Shown here: positions 16,820 through 26,301 of the stretch, one piece after another | Position numbering within the stretch: the first letter of the stretch is position 1 | How the letters are laid out: each line of letters opens with the position of its first letter | From: Lachnospiraceae bacterium | GTDB taxonomy: Bacteria > Bacillota > Clostridia > Lachnospirales > Lachnospiraceae | Direction: 5' to 3' | Assembly (NCBI GenBank): GCA_003507655.1 | Contig: DNUZ01000024.1 | Location: 1-64,000, forward strand | Length of the DNA stretch: 64,000 nt | The notes under the pieces: generated by a model | Told to the model about the DNA's origin: nothing | Databases searched by the model: none | The model's input: only the letters and a program-made list of their open reading frames with translations | Made by a program: the position numbers and the translations under genes

Positions 16820-18895
16820 ATGATTAATTTTGGAAAGGGAGTAGTAAAATTACGTATTCCGATTTTGATAGTGAGTATTATTTTGCTCTTCCCAGCAGCA
16901 CTAGGATATTTTCACACAAGAGTAAACTATGATATCCTAACTTATTTACCGAAAGAGATTGACACCATGAAGGGTCAGGACATTCTTTTGGACGAATTTG
17001 GCACAGGAGCATTTTCCATGTGCGTAGTAGAAGGAATGGAAGATCAGGACATTTCAAAGATGAGAAAGAACATGGAAAAAGTAGACCATGTGAAAAAAAT
17101 TCTCTGGTATGATTCCTTAGCAGATTTATCTATTCCAAAAACCATGTTACCGGATAAGGTACAGGATGCATTCATCAATGAGGACAAGGATGCAACCTTA
17201 ATGGTAATTTTCTTTGACAGCTCCATGTCATCCGATGAAACAATGGATGCGATCGAAGAGCTGCGAAGCGTAGCAGACAAACAGTGTTACATAAGCGGTA
17301 TGTCGGCAGTCGTTACAGATACGAAGAACCTGTCAGACAAAGAGGTACCGATTTATGTACTCATCGCAGTAATCCTTGCAGTCATCGTACTTTCACTGAC
17401 TATGGACTCTGCATTAATCCCGGTATTCTTCTTATTAAGTATCGGAATGGCAATTATATACAACTTAGGTTCGAATGTGTTCTTCGGAGAGATCTCCTAT
17501 GTCACACAGGCACTTGCGGCGGTACTACAGCTCGGTGTTACGATGGACTATTCCATTTTCCTGTGGCATTCTTATGAAGAGAACCAGGAGCGTTTCCCGG
17601 ATGATAAGAAGAGAGCGATGGCTCATGCAATTTCGAACACCTTAACATCCGTTATCGGAAGTTCCATCACAACCGTAGCAGGATTCGTAGCACTCTGCTT
17701 CATGAGTTTTACCCTTGGTCTTGACCTTGGTGTTACCATGGCAAAAGGTGTTGTATTCGGAGTTATCTGCTGTGTAACCGTATTACCGTCTATGATCCTT
17801 GTATTTGATAAAGCGATCGACAAGACAAGACATAAAGCGATCATCCCGGATTTAGGTGTTATTTCCGGATGGGTAGTAAAACACTACAAAGCATTTATCG
17901 TAACATTTATTATCGTATTAATTCCTGCACTTTGGGGTTATACTCATTATGATGTATACTATGATTTAGCCGGTACACTTCCGGGAAATCTGGACAGTGT
18001 TATCGCAAATGACAAGTTAGACGAAACATTTGCAATGAACTCTACACACATTATCCTTTGTGATTCATCCTTAGAGCCAAAAGAAGTGAACGAGATGATG
18101 AGCAAGATTGATGACGTGGATGGTGTAAAAGCGACCCTTGGTTTAGACAGTCTGGTAGGACCGACCGTACCAAGAGAGATGATCCCATCAGACATCAAAG
18201 AAGTTGTTATGGATGAGAACTATCAGATGTTGATGATCAGTTCTGAATACAAAGTAGCATCTGATGAAGTAAATGATCAGTGTGATAAGATTGAAAAGAT
18301 CATGAAGAAGTATGATAAAAATGCGATGCTGATCGGTGAAGCACCTTGTACAAAAGACTTGATCACGATCACAAACCATGACTTCAACGTTGTAAGTACA
18401 GTATCCATCGGTGCGATCTTCTTAATTATTGCATGCGTATTCAAATCAATATCCTTACCAATTATCTTAGTAGCGGTTATTGAGTTTGCTATCTTCATTA
18501 ACATGGGTATTCCGGCGTTTACAGGAACGAAACTTCCGTTTATTGCAGGAATCGTAATTGGAACGATCCAGTTAGGAGCAACCGTAGACTATGCAATCCT
18601 GATGACAACGAAGTATCGTAAAGCAAGATACAATGGAGTAGAAAAGCAGGAGGCAATTACATCTGCCTTAGGAGCATCTATGCAGTCCGTTATTGTCAGT
18701 GCGTTGAGTTTCTTTGCAGCAACATTTGGTGTAGGTCTATATTCAAACGTAGACATGATAGCTTCTCTTTGCTCACTGATGGCAAGAGGTGCGATCATCA
18801 GTATGTTCGTAGTAATCTTCATACTGCCGTCCATGTTTATGATTTTTGATAAGATAATCTGCAAGACAAGTAAAGGATTTGTGCAAAAAAATTAA
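16820..18895 (+). CDS. MMPL/RND-superfamily membrane transporter
   Basis: A 691-residue protein built from two similar halves. Each half has one membrane helix, a large extracytoplasmic domain and a five- to six-helix bundle (about residues 10-330 and 350-690). The conserved charged helix residues of MMPL proteins are represented by LGVTMDYSIFLWHSY in the first half and LGATVDYAILMTTKYR in the second, where the Asp drives proton coupling. Such proteins export lipids, siderophores or surface components. The ATG follows GATGAGGAAAG. It is followed 12 bp later by a surface protein with Leu-x-x-Gly repeats, a frequent partner, and is probably repressed by the upstream TetR protein. Confidence 0.9.
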   Translation: MINFGKGVVKLRIPILIVSIILLFPAALGYFHTRVNYDILTYLPKEIDTMKGQDILLDEFGTGAFSMCVVEGMEDQDISKMRKNMEKVDHVKKILWYDSLADLSIPKTMLPDKVQDAFINEDKDATLMVIFFDSSMSSDETMDAIEELRSVADKQCYISGMSAVVTDTKNLSDKEVPIYVLIAVILAVIVLSLTMDSALIPVFFLLSIGMAIIYNLGSNVFFGEISYVTQALAAVLQLGVTMDYSIFLWHSYEENQERFPDDKKRAMAHAISNTLTSVIGSSITTVAGFVALCFMSFTLGLDLGVTMAKGVVFGVICCVTVLPSMILVFDKAIDKTRHKAIIPDLGVISGWVVKHYKAFIVTFIIVLIPALWGYTHYDVYYDLAGTLPGNLDSVIANDKLDETFAMNSTHIILCDSSLEPKEVNEMMSKIDDVDGVKATLGLDSLVGPTVPREMIPSDIKEVVMDENYQMLMISSEYKVASDEVNDQCDKIEKIMKKYDKNAMLIGEAPCTKDLITITNHDFNVVSTVSIGAIFLIIACVFKSISLPIILVAVIEFAIFINMGIPAFTGTKLPFIAGIVIGTIQLGATVDYAILMTTKYRKARYNGVEKQEAITSALGASMQSVIVSALSFFAATFGVGLYSNVDMIASLCSLMARGAIISMFVVIFILPSMFMIFDKIICKTSKGFVQKN

Positions 18896-18907
18896 GGAGG
18901 AACCAAG

Positions 18908-21574
18908 ATGAAATTACCTGAATTAAAAAGAAGATTTAAAAATAAATATGTGATCCGTATTGCAGCCGGCGTATTAACCATCGCCGTTGCAGGCGGAAGT
19001 GCCGGTGTATACACTGTTAATGCAGCAAAGACATCTACAAAGGCAGAGACTACACAGGAGTCTACCGATAAGAAAGACAAAAAAGATAACAAAGATGATG
19101 AAGAAGACTTAAAAGAAGTTCTTTCTTCTAAGATCAGCAAAGCAGCAGACGAAGAAGTCGGAAAAGAAGAGACTGTTTACGTTGTTGCAGATAACTCCGG
19201 AAAAGCAAAAGATGTCATTGTCAGTGACTGGTTAAAGAACCCGGATGGAAATGAGACAATTGAAGACGTTTCAGACTTAAAAGACATCAAGAATGTCAAA
19301 GGTAAAGAGAAGTTTGAAGAAAAAGACGGAAAGATCATCTGGAAAGCAAAAGGAAAAGACATCTATTATCAGGGAAAAACAGATAAAGAGCTTCCTGTAA
19401 AACAGACCATTTCTTACTACTTAGACGGTGAGAAGATGGATCCGGATGAGATTGCAGGCAAGAGCGGAAAAGTTACGATCCGTTTTGATTACAAGAACAA
19501 CCAGAAAACTACTACAACTGTAGACGGTAAGAAGTATAGCGTTTATGTACCATTTACCATTATGACAGGAATGATCTTAGACGACAGCTTTACAAACGTT
19601 AAGGTTAAGAATGGTAAAGTTATTTCTGACGGTGACAAGAACATGGTGGTCGGCGTTGCAATGCCGGGCTTAAAGGACAGCTTAAAAGTAACTTCTTCTG
19701 ATTTCTCCGAAGATATTGATATCCCGGAATATGTAGAAGTAACTGCTGACGTAAAAGATTTCTCCATGGATATGACCATGAGCGTTATGTTAAGCGGTAT
19801 TACAAGCAGCGACAATGTAGAAGATTTCGTAGACTTAAGCGATTTAGATGATGCAATTGATACACTTTCTGATTCTTCTTCACAGTTAGCAGACGGAACA
19901 AAAGAGCTTCGTGAAGGTTTAGAGCAGTTAAGAAGTAAAGTTCCTGCATTAGCAGATGGTGCAAACACCTTAAACAGCAGCACAGAATCTCTTCGCAATG
20001 GTGTATCTTCCTTAGATGCAACCTTAAATACTGCAATGACAGAAGAAGAAAAAGCAGCCGCTTCTAAGCAGGCATCAGAGACTGTAGATGCACAGGCAGA
20101 TTCCATTAAGAAACAGGCAGCCGATACGGTAGCATCCCAAAAGAAAGATATTGAGAAGAAAGCATCTGCAGCAGTAGATGCACAGGCAGATTCCATTAAG
20201 AAGCAGGCAGCCGATACGGTAGCATCCCAGAAGAAGAGCATTGAAAAACAGGCATCTGATACCGTAGACAAACAGGCAGATTCCATTAAGAAACAGGCAG
20301 CCGATACTGTGGCATCTCAGAAAGAAAGCATTGAAAAACAGGCGTCTGCAACCGTAGATGCACAGGCAGAAGCGATTAAGAAACAGGCAGCTGATACCGT
20401 AGCAGCACAGCAGGCAGAAATTGCAAAACAGGCGGAAGCACTTGTAACAGCACAGGAAGCAGATATTAAGAGCCAGGCAGACCAGCTTGTAGATGCTGAG
20501 GCAGGCAATATCCAGAAATTAGCAGCCGCAGCAGTCAAAGCAGAATTTGATGCAGGACAGCGTCAGGCAATTGCAGATCAGGCAAAAGCAACGACTACAA
20601 GTACTGTTTCTACAGCATTAAAGGGAAATGCACAGCTTCTCCCAATCTTAAAAGCAGGTATCAAGGCAAATGTAGCAGCAGCAGGCGGCAGCATCAGTGA
20701 TGAAGATGCAACAGCACAGGCTTATCAGTTGATCGATGCTATGGCAGCACAGATCGGAGAAGGAGCCGCTCCAAATGTAGCGGCAGCATGTGAGAATGCA
20801 GCAACGCAGGCAGCACAGAAAGCAGCCGTAACAGGAGCTAAGCAGGGAGCAGAAAAAGGTGCGGTAGCAGGAGCAAAACAGGGAGCATCCCAGGGTGCGG
20901 TAGCAGGAGCAACATTAGCAGCACAGCAGGCAGCCGTAACAGGAGCAAAACAGGGAGCAGCAGCAGGAGCAGTATCCGGAGCAACAGCAGCAGCGCAGCA
21001 GGCAGCTGTAACAGGAGCTAAGAGTGGAGCAGCAGCAGGAGCAGTATCCGGAGCAACAGCAGCAGCACAGCAGGCAGCAATCACAGGAGCTAAGAGCGGA
21101 GCAGCACAGGGTGCCGTAACAGGAGCAACCGAGGCAGCTCAGACAGCAGCATTATCAGGAGCTAAGAGTGGAGCAGCACAGGGTGCGATCGCAGGAGCTG
21201 AGTCAGCAAAGAAAACAGTAGCAGCAGGAATTGAAGCAGTACAGTCTAACGGTTACAGCTTAGTAACAGGAATGGACGCATTAAAGAATGGTACACAGGC
21301 ACTTGCTGATCAGGTACCGGCATTAACAGATGGTGTTGGCAAATTAGCAGACGGTTCCGTAACATTGAATGAGGGAATGGTAAAATTCGATGAAGAAGGA
21401 ATACAGAAGTTAGCAGATACCTACAATGGCGATGTCAAAGGTATGTTAAACAAAGTTGTAGCAGTAATGCAGGCTGGTTCAGATTATCAGTCATTCTCAG
21501 ATATTTCTGAGGATACTCTTGGAGAAGTGAAATTCATTATCCGTACTGAGGGCGTAGGAACAGACGAAGACTAA
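18908..21574 (+). CDS. Exported repeat-rich protein (YhgE/Leu-x-x-Gly type) paired with the MMPL transporter
   Basis: An 888-residue protein with a signal/anchor segment at residues 18-38, a Lys/Asp-rich linker and a beta-rich region up to about 300. Leu-x-x-Gly-type elements follow (SQLADGTKELREGLEQL, ALADGANTL). Then come two internal repeat blocks: about five 30-residue units at about residues 385-545 built on DSIKKQAADTVASQKK, and about five 24-residue Ala/Gly-rich units at about 640-770 built on GAKSGAAAGAVSGATAAAQQ. A final block returns to the Leu-x-x-Gly pattern (ALADQVPALTDGVGKLADG). I infer long helical rods spanning the wall. The ribosome site AAGGAGG is 12 bp after the transporter stop. 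Exact role unknown; many relatives are annotated only as hypothetical. Confidence 0.8.
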   Translation: MKLPELKRRFKNKYVIRIAAGVLTIAVAGGSAGVYTVNAAKTSTKAETTQESTDKKDKKDNKDDEEDLKEVLSSKISKAADEEVGKEETVYVVADNSGKAKDVIVSDWLKNPDGNETIEDVSDLKDIKNVKGKEKFEEKDGKIIWKAKGKDIYYQGKTDKELPVKQTISYYLDGEKMDPDEIAGKSGKVTIRFDYKNNQKTTTTVDGKKYSVYVPFTIMTGMILDDSFTNVKVKNGKVISDGDKNMVVGVAMPGLKDSLKVTSSDFSEDIDIPEYVEVTADVKDFSMDMTMSVMLSGITSSDNVEDFVDLSDLDDAIDTLSDSSSQLADGTKELREGLEQLRSKVPALADGANTLNSSTESLRNGVSSLDATLNTAMTEEEKAAASKQASETVDAQADSIKKQAADTVASQKKDIEKKASAAVDAQADSIKKQAADTVASQKKSIEKQASDTVDKQADSIKKQAADTVASQKESIEKQASATVDAQAEAIKKQAADTVAAQQAEIAKQAEALVTAQEADIKSQADQLVDAEAGNIQKLAAAAVKAEFDAGQRQAIADQAKATTTSTVSTALKGNAQLLPILKAGIKANVAAAGGSISDEDATAQAYQLIDAMAAQIGEGAAPNVAAACENAATQAAQKAAVTGAKQGAEKGAVAGAKQGASQGAVAGATLAAQQAAVTGAKQGAAAGAVSGATAAAQQAAVTGAKSGAAAGAVSGATAAAQQAAITGAKSGAAQGAVTGATEAAQTAALSGAKSGAAQGAIAGAESAKKTVAAGIEAVQSNGYSLVTGMDALKNGTQALADQVPALTDGVGKLADGSVTLNEGMVKFDEEGIQKLADTYNGDVKGMLNKVVAVMQAGSDYQSFSDISEDTLGEVKFIIRTEGVGTDED

Positions 21575-21598
21575 CAGAAACGGAAAGGAGAGGGAGGA

Positions 21599-22183
21599 AT
21601 GAGCTGGATAGAAATTGTGCTGATTACCATTGGCATGTCGCTGGATACTTTTGCGGCAGTAGAGTGTCAGGGTGCATTAGTCGCAAAACTGGAAAAGAAA
21701 CGCTTATCCATGGCAGTTACCGTGATCGCCTTGTGGCAGACAATCGCACTTCTCATCGGCAGCTTTTTGGTAACTCTCCTGAACCAGTATGATACACAAC
21801 TGAGTGGAGAAGCCTTTATAGGAAGGATACTTGCAATTCTGATCCTGTTTGGCATGGGTCTTCGGATGTTTGTCAAAGCATGGAGAAATGAAAGGATCGT
21901 AGAGAAACGGGAAGATGGTCTGGATATTAAAAAAACCTTCTTTTCGATCGCAAAAGGAACGATATTCACGATCCTGACAGGAATCGCATTTGCATTCTTA
22001 GAGGCAGATATAAAAGCAGTATTAATTATGATTATCTGCGTCACGATCGCAATGGTCATCATCGGGCTCTATACGGGCTACCGGCTGGGATTTGAGCAGA
22101 AGTCAAAAGCCTACATCGGAGGCGGAGCACTTCTGATCGCAGCAGGGATCGATGTCATCGTCCGTTACATTGTGATGAGATGA
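21599..22183 (+). CDS. MntP-like membrane protein, putative Mn2+ exporter family
   Basis: A 194-residue protein with six hydrophobic segments in the MntP/YebN arrangement of two inverted three-helix halves. IGMSLDTFAAVECQGAL near residue 12 holds the conserved Asp of the first half (family form usually SxDAFAV); the second half has an acidic LEADIK instead of the usual second Asp-rich motif, so metal specificity is uncertain. It follows the repeat protein by 24 bp with GGAGAGGGAGG before ATG and likely belongs to the same transcript. A terminator follows. Confidence 0.7.
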   Translation: MSWIEIVLITIGMSLDTFAAVECQGALVAKLEKKRLSMAVTVIALWQTIALLIGSFLVTLLNQYDTQLSGEAFIGRILAILILFGMGLRMFVKAWRNERIVEKREDGLDIKKTFFSIAKGTIFTILTGIAFAFLEADIKAVLIMIICVTIAMVIIGLYTGYRLGFEQKSKAYIGGGALLIAAGIDVIVRYIVMR

Positions 22184-22203
22184 TAAATAGGGAATGAGAA
22201 ATT

Positions 22204-22246
22204 AAGAAGGTGTTCCAAAGCCGAAAGGTGGAGGGGCGCCTTCTTT
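22204..22246 (+). terminator. Hairpin terminator after the MMPL operon
   Basis: AAGAAGGTGTTCC (22204-22216) pairs with GGGGCGCCTTCTT (22233-22245) over 13 bp including G-U pairs; the loop itself contains CCGAAAGG. The T run after it is short, so strength is uncertain. Confidence 0.6.
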
Positions 22247-22279
22247 AATTCTGTAAAATTTTATTAAGTAAGTGAATGA

Positions 22280-22438
22280 ACAGACTGCACCTATCAAATA
22301 TTTCAGGTTTCCTTGCGCAGAACACTCCGATGAACCTCTGAAAACGGAAATCGTGTTCGCCAAAGGGCTTCACGATTTCCTGAGTTTCATCTCCGTTGCA
22401 CAAAAAGAAACCTTCCATATTTGATAGGTGCAGTCTGT
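22280..22438 (+). repeat. Long-hairpin intergenic repeat, copy 3
   Basis: Arms ACAGACTGCACCTATCAAATAT-like (22280-22301) and their exact complement (22417-22438) enclose the family core. Compared with the other copies the core has TTCCAATGAA changed to CTCCGATGAA on the left and TTCATTTCCA changed to TTCATCTCCG on the right, so two base pairs are swapped A-T to G-C and T-A to C-G on both arms. It sits in the 392-bp gap between the MntP-like and radical SAM genes. The rest of the gap holds only the terminator and a promoter. Confidence 0.85.
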
Positions 22439-22546
22439 AATCTACATTCCTGAATAGAGAACAGAACTACAGAAAACGCAGCGTGTCACCCGGACCTGTA
22501 TTTTCCCACAGACAGCATTCCGAAAAGCGTCGCCGGGAGTGGCAAA

Positions 22547-22568
22547 AGTTTGCACCTTGTGCTATGAT
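22547..22568 (+). promoter_or_regulatory. Promoter directly at the radical SAM start codon
   Basis: A TATGAT -10 box at 22563-22568 lies seven bases before the ATG at 22576, with a weak TTTGCA -35 about 15-16 bp upstream. There is no Shine-Dalgarno sequence between them, so the transcript may be leaderless. Confidence 0.45.
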
Positions 22569-22575
22569 AGAAACT

Positions 22576-24294
22576 ATGAAAATATTACTGAATGCAATCA
22601 ACGCAAAATATATCCATTCCAATCTGGCAGTTTACAGCTTAAGGGCATATGCAAAAGAATATCGGGAGCATATCAGACTGTTAGAATATACGATCAACAA
22701 CAGAGTAGAGGAGATTTTAGAAGGCATTTACAAAGAGCATGCGGATGTCATCTGTTTTTCCTGCTATATCTGGAATATTGCGTATGTAAAGGAATTAATA
22801 GAAGAATTAAAAAAATTATGTCCGAATACACCGATCTGGGTTGGCGGGCCGGAAGTCTCCTATGAGGTAGAGACGTTATTAGCAGAAAATCCGGGAATCG
22901 ACGGAGTATTTATCGGAGAGGGCGAGCATACGTTTAAAAAGGTGTGCCGCTGTTATATAGAAGCAGAGGAAAGTGAGCGGGAAGAAGAACTTTTGCGGGT
23001 TCCGGGGATTGCATACCGGAAACGGGACAAAACGGTGGCATTTACCGGAATGGCAGAGCCGGTGGATATGAGCACGATCCCATTCTGTTATGAAGATATG
23101 GAACAGTTCAAAAACAAGATCATTTATTATGAATCCTCCAGAGGCTGTCCGTTCTCCTGTAGTTATTGTCTTTCTTCGATCGATAAAAAAATGCGGTTTC
23201 GTGATATCGAGCTGGTAAAAAAAGAACTCGGCTTTTTTATCGAACAGGAAGTACCCCAGGTCAAATTCGTAGACCGGACCTTTAACTGCAGTCATACACA
23301 TGCCATGGAAATCTGGAGATTTATCAAAGAAAAAGATTTAGGAAAGACGAATTTTCACTTTGAAGTGGCGGCAGATCTGCTGACGGAGGAAGAATTAGAA
23401 TATATTGCCGGAATGCGTCCGGGGCTCATACAGTTAGAGATCGGTGTGCAGTCCACGAATGATGTCACAATACAGGAAATACACCGGACCATGGATTTAG
23501 AAAAACTAAAGGCAGTCGTGAGACGGATACAGGCACCGGGCAACATCCATCAGCATTTAGATTTAATTGCAGGACTGCCGTATGAGGATTATCAGACCTT
23601 TCAAAAGTCATTTGATGAGATTTACGATTTAAAGCCGGAGCAGCTCCAGCTTGGATTTTTAAAGGTACTAAAGGGTTCTTATATGTTTGAACATGCCAGA
23701 GAATATGGTCTGATCTATCAATCCAAGCCACCTTATGAGGTTATGAAAACGAACTGGCTGAGTTTTGATGAAGTCTTAAAGATCAAACAGGTGGAAGAAA
23801 TGTTAGAGGTGTACTATAACAGCCACCAGTATGAAGTTACAATGAAAATCTTAGAGCAGTTTTTTGACGGTGGGTTTGAGATGTTCCAAAAGATGGGAGA
23901 ATTTTATGAAATGCAAGGTTATTTTCATCTGAAACATACAAGGATACGCCGCTGCGAGATCCTGTTAGAGTTTGCAAAAGAGTATGTGACGGATATGAGA
24001 ATGTTAGAACAATCCCTGACCTTTGATCTATATTATCGCGAGAACATGAAGAGCCGTCCGGCATTTGCCACAGATTTAGAGCCGTATAAAGAGATCAGCC
24101 GGAAAGTCTGCAAAAAAGGCAAACAGAGCCATTTAGAGCCGTTTACCTATCGATTTCCGACCGAGCAGGAGCGGAGTATTGAAAAACTGCCGGAGTCCTG
24201 CAACGAGTATTTTGTACTGTTTGATTATGAACACAGAAATCCGCTGACGAATCAGGCAGGAATACAGGTAATAGAGAAGGGAGAATTGCCATGA
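22576..24294 (+). CDS. B12-binding-domain radical SAM protein (DUF4080 type)
   Basis: A 572-residue protein. The N-terminal 150 residues form a cobalamin-binding-like Rossmann domain (FSCYIWNIAYV, WVGGPEVSYE, FIGEGEHTF). The radical SAM cluster motif CPFSCSYC is near residue 190, followed by the TIM-barrel segments DRTFNC, EIGVQSTN and GLPYEDY. The C-terminal 170 residues are the DUF4080 domain. The reaction is unknown. Its start has no ribosome site; ATG 22576 follows a -10 box directly. It overlaps the next gene by 4 bp (ATGA), so translation is coupled to endonuclease III. Confidence 0.88.
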   Translation: MKILLNAINAKYIHSNLAVYSLRAYAKEYREHIRLLEYTINNRVEEILEGIYKEHADVICFSCYIWNIAYVKELIEELKKLCPNTPIWVGGPEVSYEVETLLAENPGIDGVFIGEGEHTFKKVCRCYIEAEESEREEELLRVPGIAYRKRDKTVAFTGMAEPVDMSTIPFCYEDMEQFKNKIIYYESSRGCPFSCSYCLSSIDKKMRFRDIELVKKELGFFIEQEVPQVKFVDRTFNCSHTHAMEIWRFIKEKDLGKTNFHFEVAADLLTEEELEYIAGMRPGLIQLEIGVQSTNDVTIQEIHRTMDLEKLKAVVRRIQAPGNIHQHLDLIAGLPYEDYQTFQKSFDEIYDLKPEQLQLGFLKVLKGSYMFEHAREYGLIYQSKPPYEVMKTNWLSFDEVLKIKQVEEMLEVYYNSHQYEVTMKILEQFFDGGFEMFQKMGEFYEMQGYFHLKHTRIRRCEILLEFAKEYVTDMRMLEQSLTFDLYYRENMKSRPAFATDLEPYKEISRKVCKKGKQSHLEPFTYRFPTEQERSIEKLPESCNEYFVLFDYEHRNPLTNQAGIQVIEKGELP

Positions 24295-24917
24295 CAAAGA
24301 GAATCGCTGAAATCTTAAAAAGACTGGATGAAGCATATGGAACGGAGTATGTCTGTTATCTGAACCATGAGACACCGTGGCAGCTTCTGATCGCCGTTAT
24401 CTTAAGTGCGCAGTGTACCGATGCGAGAGTCAATATCGTAACAAAAGACCTGTTTCAGAAATATCCATCGTTAGAAGCCTTTGCTAATGCGGATTTAAAA
24501 GAGTTAGAGCAGGATATCCATTCGACCGGATTTTATCACAATAAGGCAAAAAACATCATTTCCTGTGCCAGAACCTTAGTGGAAAAATACGACGGAGAAG
24601 TGCCAAGGGAATTAGAAGAGCTGACCGCATTAGCGGGAGTCGGCAGAAAGACCGCAAATGTCATCCGTGGAAACATCTACCATGAACCGAGTGTGGTTGT
24701 GGATACCCACGTCAAACGGATCTCAAAAAAATTGGGCTTTACCAAAGAGGATGACCCTGTCAAGATTGAATATGATCTGATGAAGGTACTGCCAAAAGAC
24801 CACTGGATCCTCTACAATATACAGATCATCACGCTTGGCAGAAGTATCTGTACTGCACGGAATCCGAAATGTACCGAATGTTTTTTGTCAGACTTATGTA
24901 AGGGAAGTGGAAAATGA
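24291..24917 (+). CDS. nth: Endonuclease III (DNA glycosylase/AP lyase)
   Basis: A 208-residue enzyme of normal length that removes oxidised pyrimidines and nicks abasic sites. The helix-hairpin-helix LAGVGRKTANVI is near residue 115 with the catalytic Lys, and the catalytic Asp is in VVDTHVKR near residue 138. A C-terminal [4Fe-4S] cluster is formed by C-x6-C-x2-C-x5-C in CTARNPKCTECFLSDLC. It overlaps both neighbours by 4 bp (ATGA junctions), so the radical SAM gene, nth and the exonuclease form one coupled unit. Confidence 0.95.
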   Translation: MTKRIAEILKRLDEAYGTEYVCYLNHETPWQLLIAVILSAQCTDARVNIVTKDLFQKYPSLEAFANADLKELEQDIHSTGFYHNKAKNIISCARTLVEKYDGEVPRELEELTALAGVGRKTANVIRGNIYHEPSVVVDTHVKRISKKLGFTKEDDPVKIEYDLMKVLPKDHWILYNIQIITLGRSICTARNPKCTECFLSDLCKGSGK

Positions 24918-25630
24918 TGTTAGAGGACTACTGCGTCATTGACTTAGAAATGACAGGACTCAATCCAAAACATCATAAGATTTTGGAAGTGGCGGCAGTA
25001 CGGGTCAGAAAAAAAGAAATCGTCAGCGAGTGCTCCATGCTGATCCGGCAGCACCAGCTATTAGAGGAAAAGATCACGGAACTGACCGGGATCGATCAGG
25101 AGATGTTAGCAGGAGCAAAAGAAGAGGATGAGGTGTTAGATCACTTTTTTGGATTTCTTGGGGAAGATATTTTAGTAGGACAAAATGTGATCTTTGATTA
25201 TAGTTTTTTAAAACAGGCTGCGATCAACCGGAAGATGTCCTTTGAACGAAAGGCGGCAGATACGTTAAAGATAGCCAGAAGATGTCTGCCGGCGTTGGAA
25301 AAAAGGACGTTAGATGCTCTTTGCGGATACTATGGAATCGAGATCGGACACCATCACCGTGCCTTAGACGATGCAAAAGCGACCTATCTGCTCTATGAAA
25401 GGTTAGAGAAGGAATTCGGGGCGGTGCAGGCAGATGTCTTTGAGCCTAAGCCACTGATTTATAAAGCCAAGCGGCAGACTCCGGCAACAGCCAGACAAAA
25501 AAAGCACTTGAAAGAATTGGCAGATTATCATAAAATAAACCTTAATCTGGAATGGGAAACACTGACAAGAAATGAAGCATCCCGCCAGGTTGACCGGATC
25601 ATCAGCCAATATGGCAGGATGTTAAAATAA
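24914..25630 (+). CDS. DnaQ-like 3'-5' exonuclease
   Basis: A 238-residue DEDDh exonuclease. Exo I is VIDLEMTGL (Asp/Glu near residues 8-10), Exo II is VGQNVIFDYSFL near residue 92, and Exo III is HHRALDDAKATY near residue 148 with catalytic His and Asp. About 60 extra C-terminal residues (ARQKKHLKELADYHKI onwards) form a small helical domain seen in other clostridial stand-alone DnaQ homologues. It could act in repair or RNA trimming; it is not the polymerase III epsilon subunit by context. It is coupled to nth by ATGA overlap. Confidence 0.88.
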   Translation: MMLEDYCVIDLEMTGLNPKHHKILEVAAVRVRKKEIVSECSMLIRQHQLLEEKITELTGIDQEMLAGAKEEDEVLDHFFGFLGEDILVGQNVIFDYSFLKQAAINRKMSFERKAADTLKIARRCLPALEKRTLDALCGYYGIEIGHHHRALDDAKATYLLYERLEKEFGAVQADVFEPKPLIYKAKRQTPATARQKKHLKELADYHKINLNLEWETLTRNEASRQVDRIISQYGRMLK

Positions 25631-25655
25631 TAAATAGAATTCTAAAATGGGAATC

Positions 25656-26261
25656 TTAAGACAGTATCTCTCTTAATTTTTTCCGGATAGTGTCTTTCGA
25701 AAGCGAGTTTAAGGAATCGGCACTTTCGATAAGATCAGAAATTTTGGCGGTTTCGCCTTTTTCCTGATAGAGTCCGGCTAAGAGCGTATAGTTCTCCGTA
25801 ATATCACTCTTGATGCTGACACCAAATTCTAAAATGCGGATAGCATCATCGATGTGTGCATGTTCGGCAAGGCCTTTTGCATAATCTGTTAAGAGGCGAA
25901 CGAGCGTAGTAAAGCGTTCATCACAGTCGCTAAGAATAGCCAGGTTTGAAACACCGTACTGCAGTTTTAAATCCGTGTTTGAAATGCCGGTTAAATTCAG
26001 GATCTTCTGTTCGGAAAGAGCAAGTAACTGCTGTTCCGTTTCCTCGTATCCTTCGTTTGGATAAGCACCGATAGGAAAAGTATCAACAGGAATTTGGATG
26101 TAATCTAAATTTGTGATATCCTGCTTGCGGGTACTGTTTGCATCGTTTTCACGTTTCCAGAAATCAGATTCTTTCTGGGTGTTGACTTTGTCGATCTGTT
26201 TACGCCGATAAGCGTAATACGCTAAAAATAGAATAAAAGCAATTAAAACAACAGGGACCAT
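25656..26261 (-). CDS. Membrane-anchored helical repeat protein of unknown function
   Basis: A 201-residue protein with an N-terminal membrane helix (residues 2-18), a basic stop-transfer and a cytoplasmic helical region. The C-terminal part (LLTDYAKGLAEHAHIDDAIRILEFGVSIKSDITENYTLLAGLYQEKGE) looks like two degenerate TPR units. The ribosome site AGAAAGGAGA precedes the ATG. It diverges from the 33-residue membrane peptide gene at 26302, and the 40 bp between them must hold two promoters or overlapping controls. I do not recognise a named family. Confidence 0.75.
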   Translation of the reverse strand: MVPVVLIAFILFLAYYAYRRKQIDKVNTQKESDFWKRENDANSTRKQDITNLDYIQIPVDTFPIGAYPNEGYEETEQQLLALSEQKILNLTGISNTDLKLQYGVSNLAILSDCDERFTTLVRLLTDYAKGLAEHAHIDDAIRILEFGVSIKSDITENYTLLAGLYQEKGETAKISDLIESADSLNSLSKDTIRKKLREILS

Positions 26262-26301
26262 TGTGTGTCTCCTTTCTATATCATAAAGTGAGGTGAAAAA
26301 T

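Noticed and set aside
19543..20286. 247-codon ORF antisense to the repeat-rich surface protein
   Set aside because: It mirrors the biased codons and repeats of the sense gene, has no ribosome site, and its composition (Ala/Ser/Cys/Phe) is that of a shadow frame. The same applies to 20725-21084.
20080..20420. Regular ~90-bp repeats resembling a repeat array
   Set aside because: Period is a multiple of three, the repeats are in frame within a large gene and there are no unique spacers, so it is not a CRISPR array.
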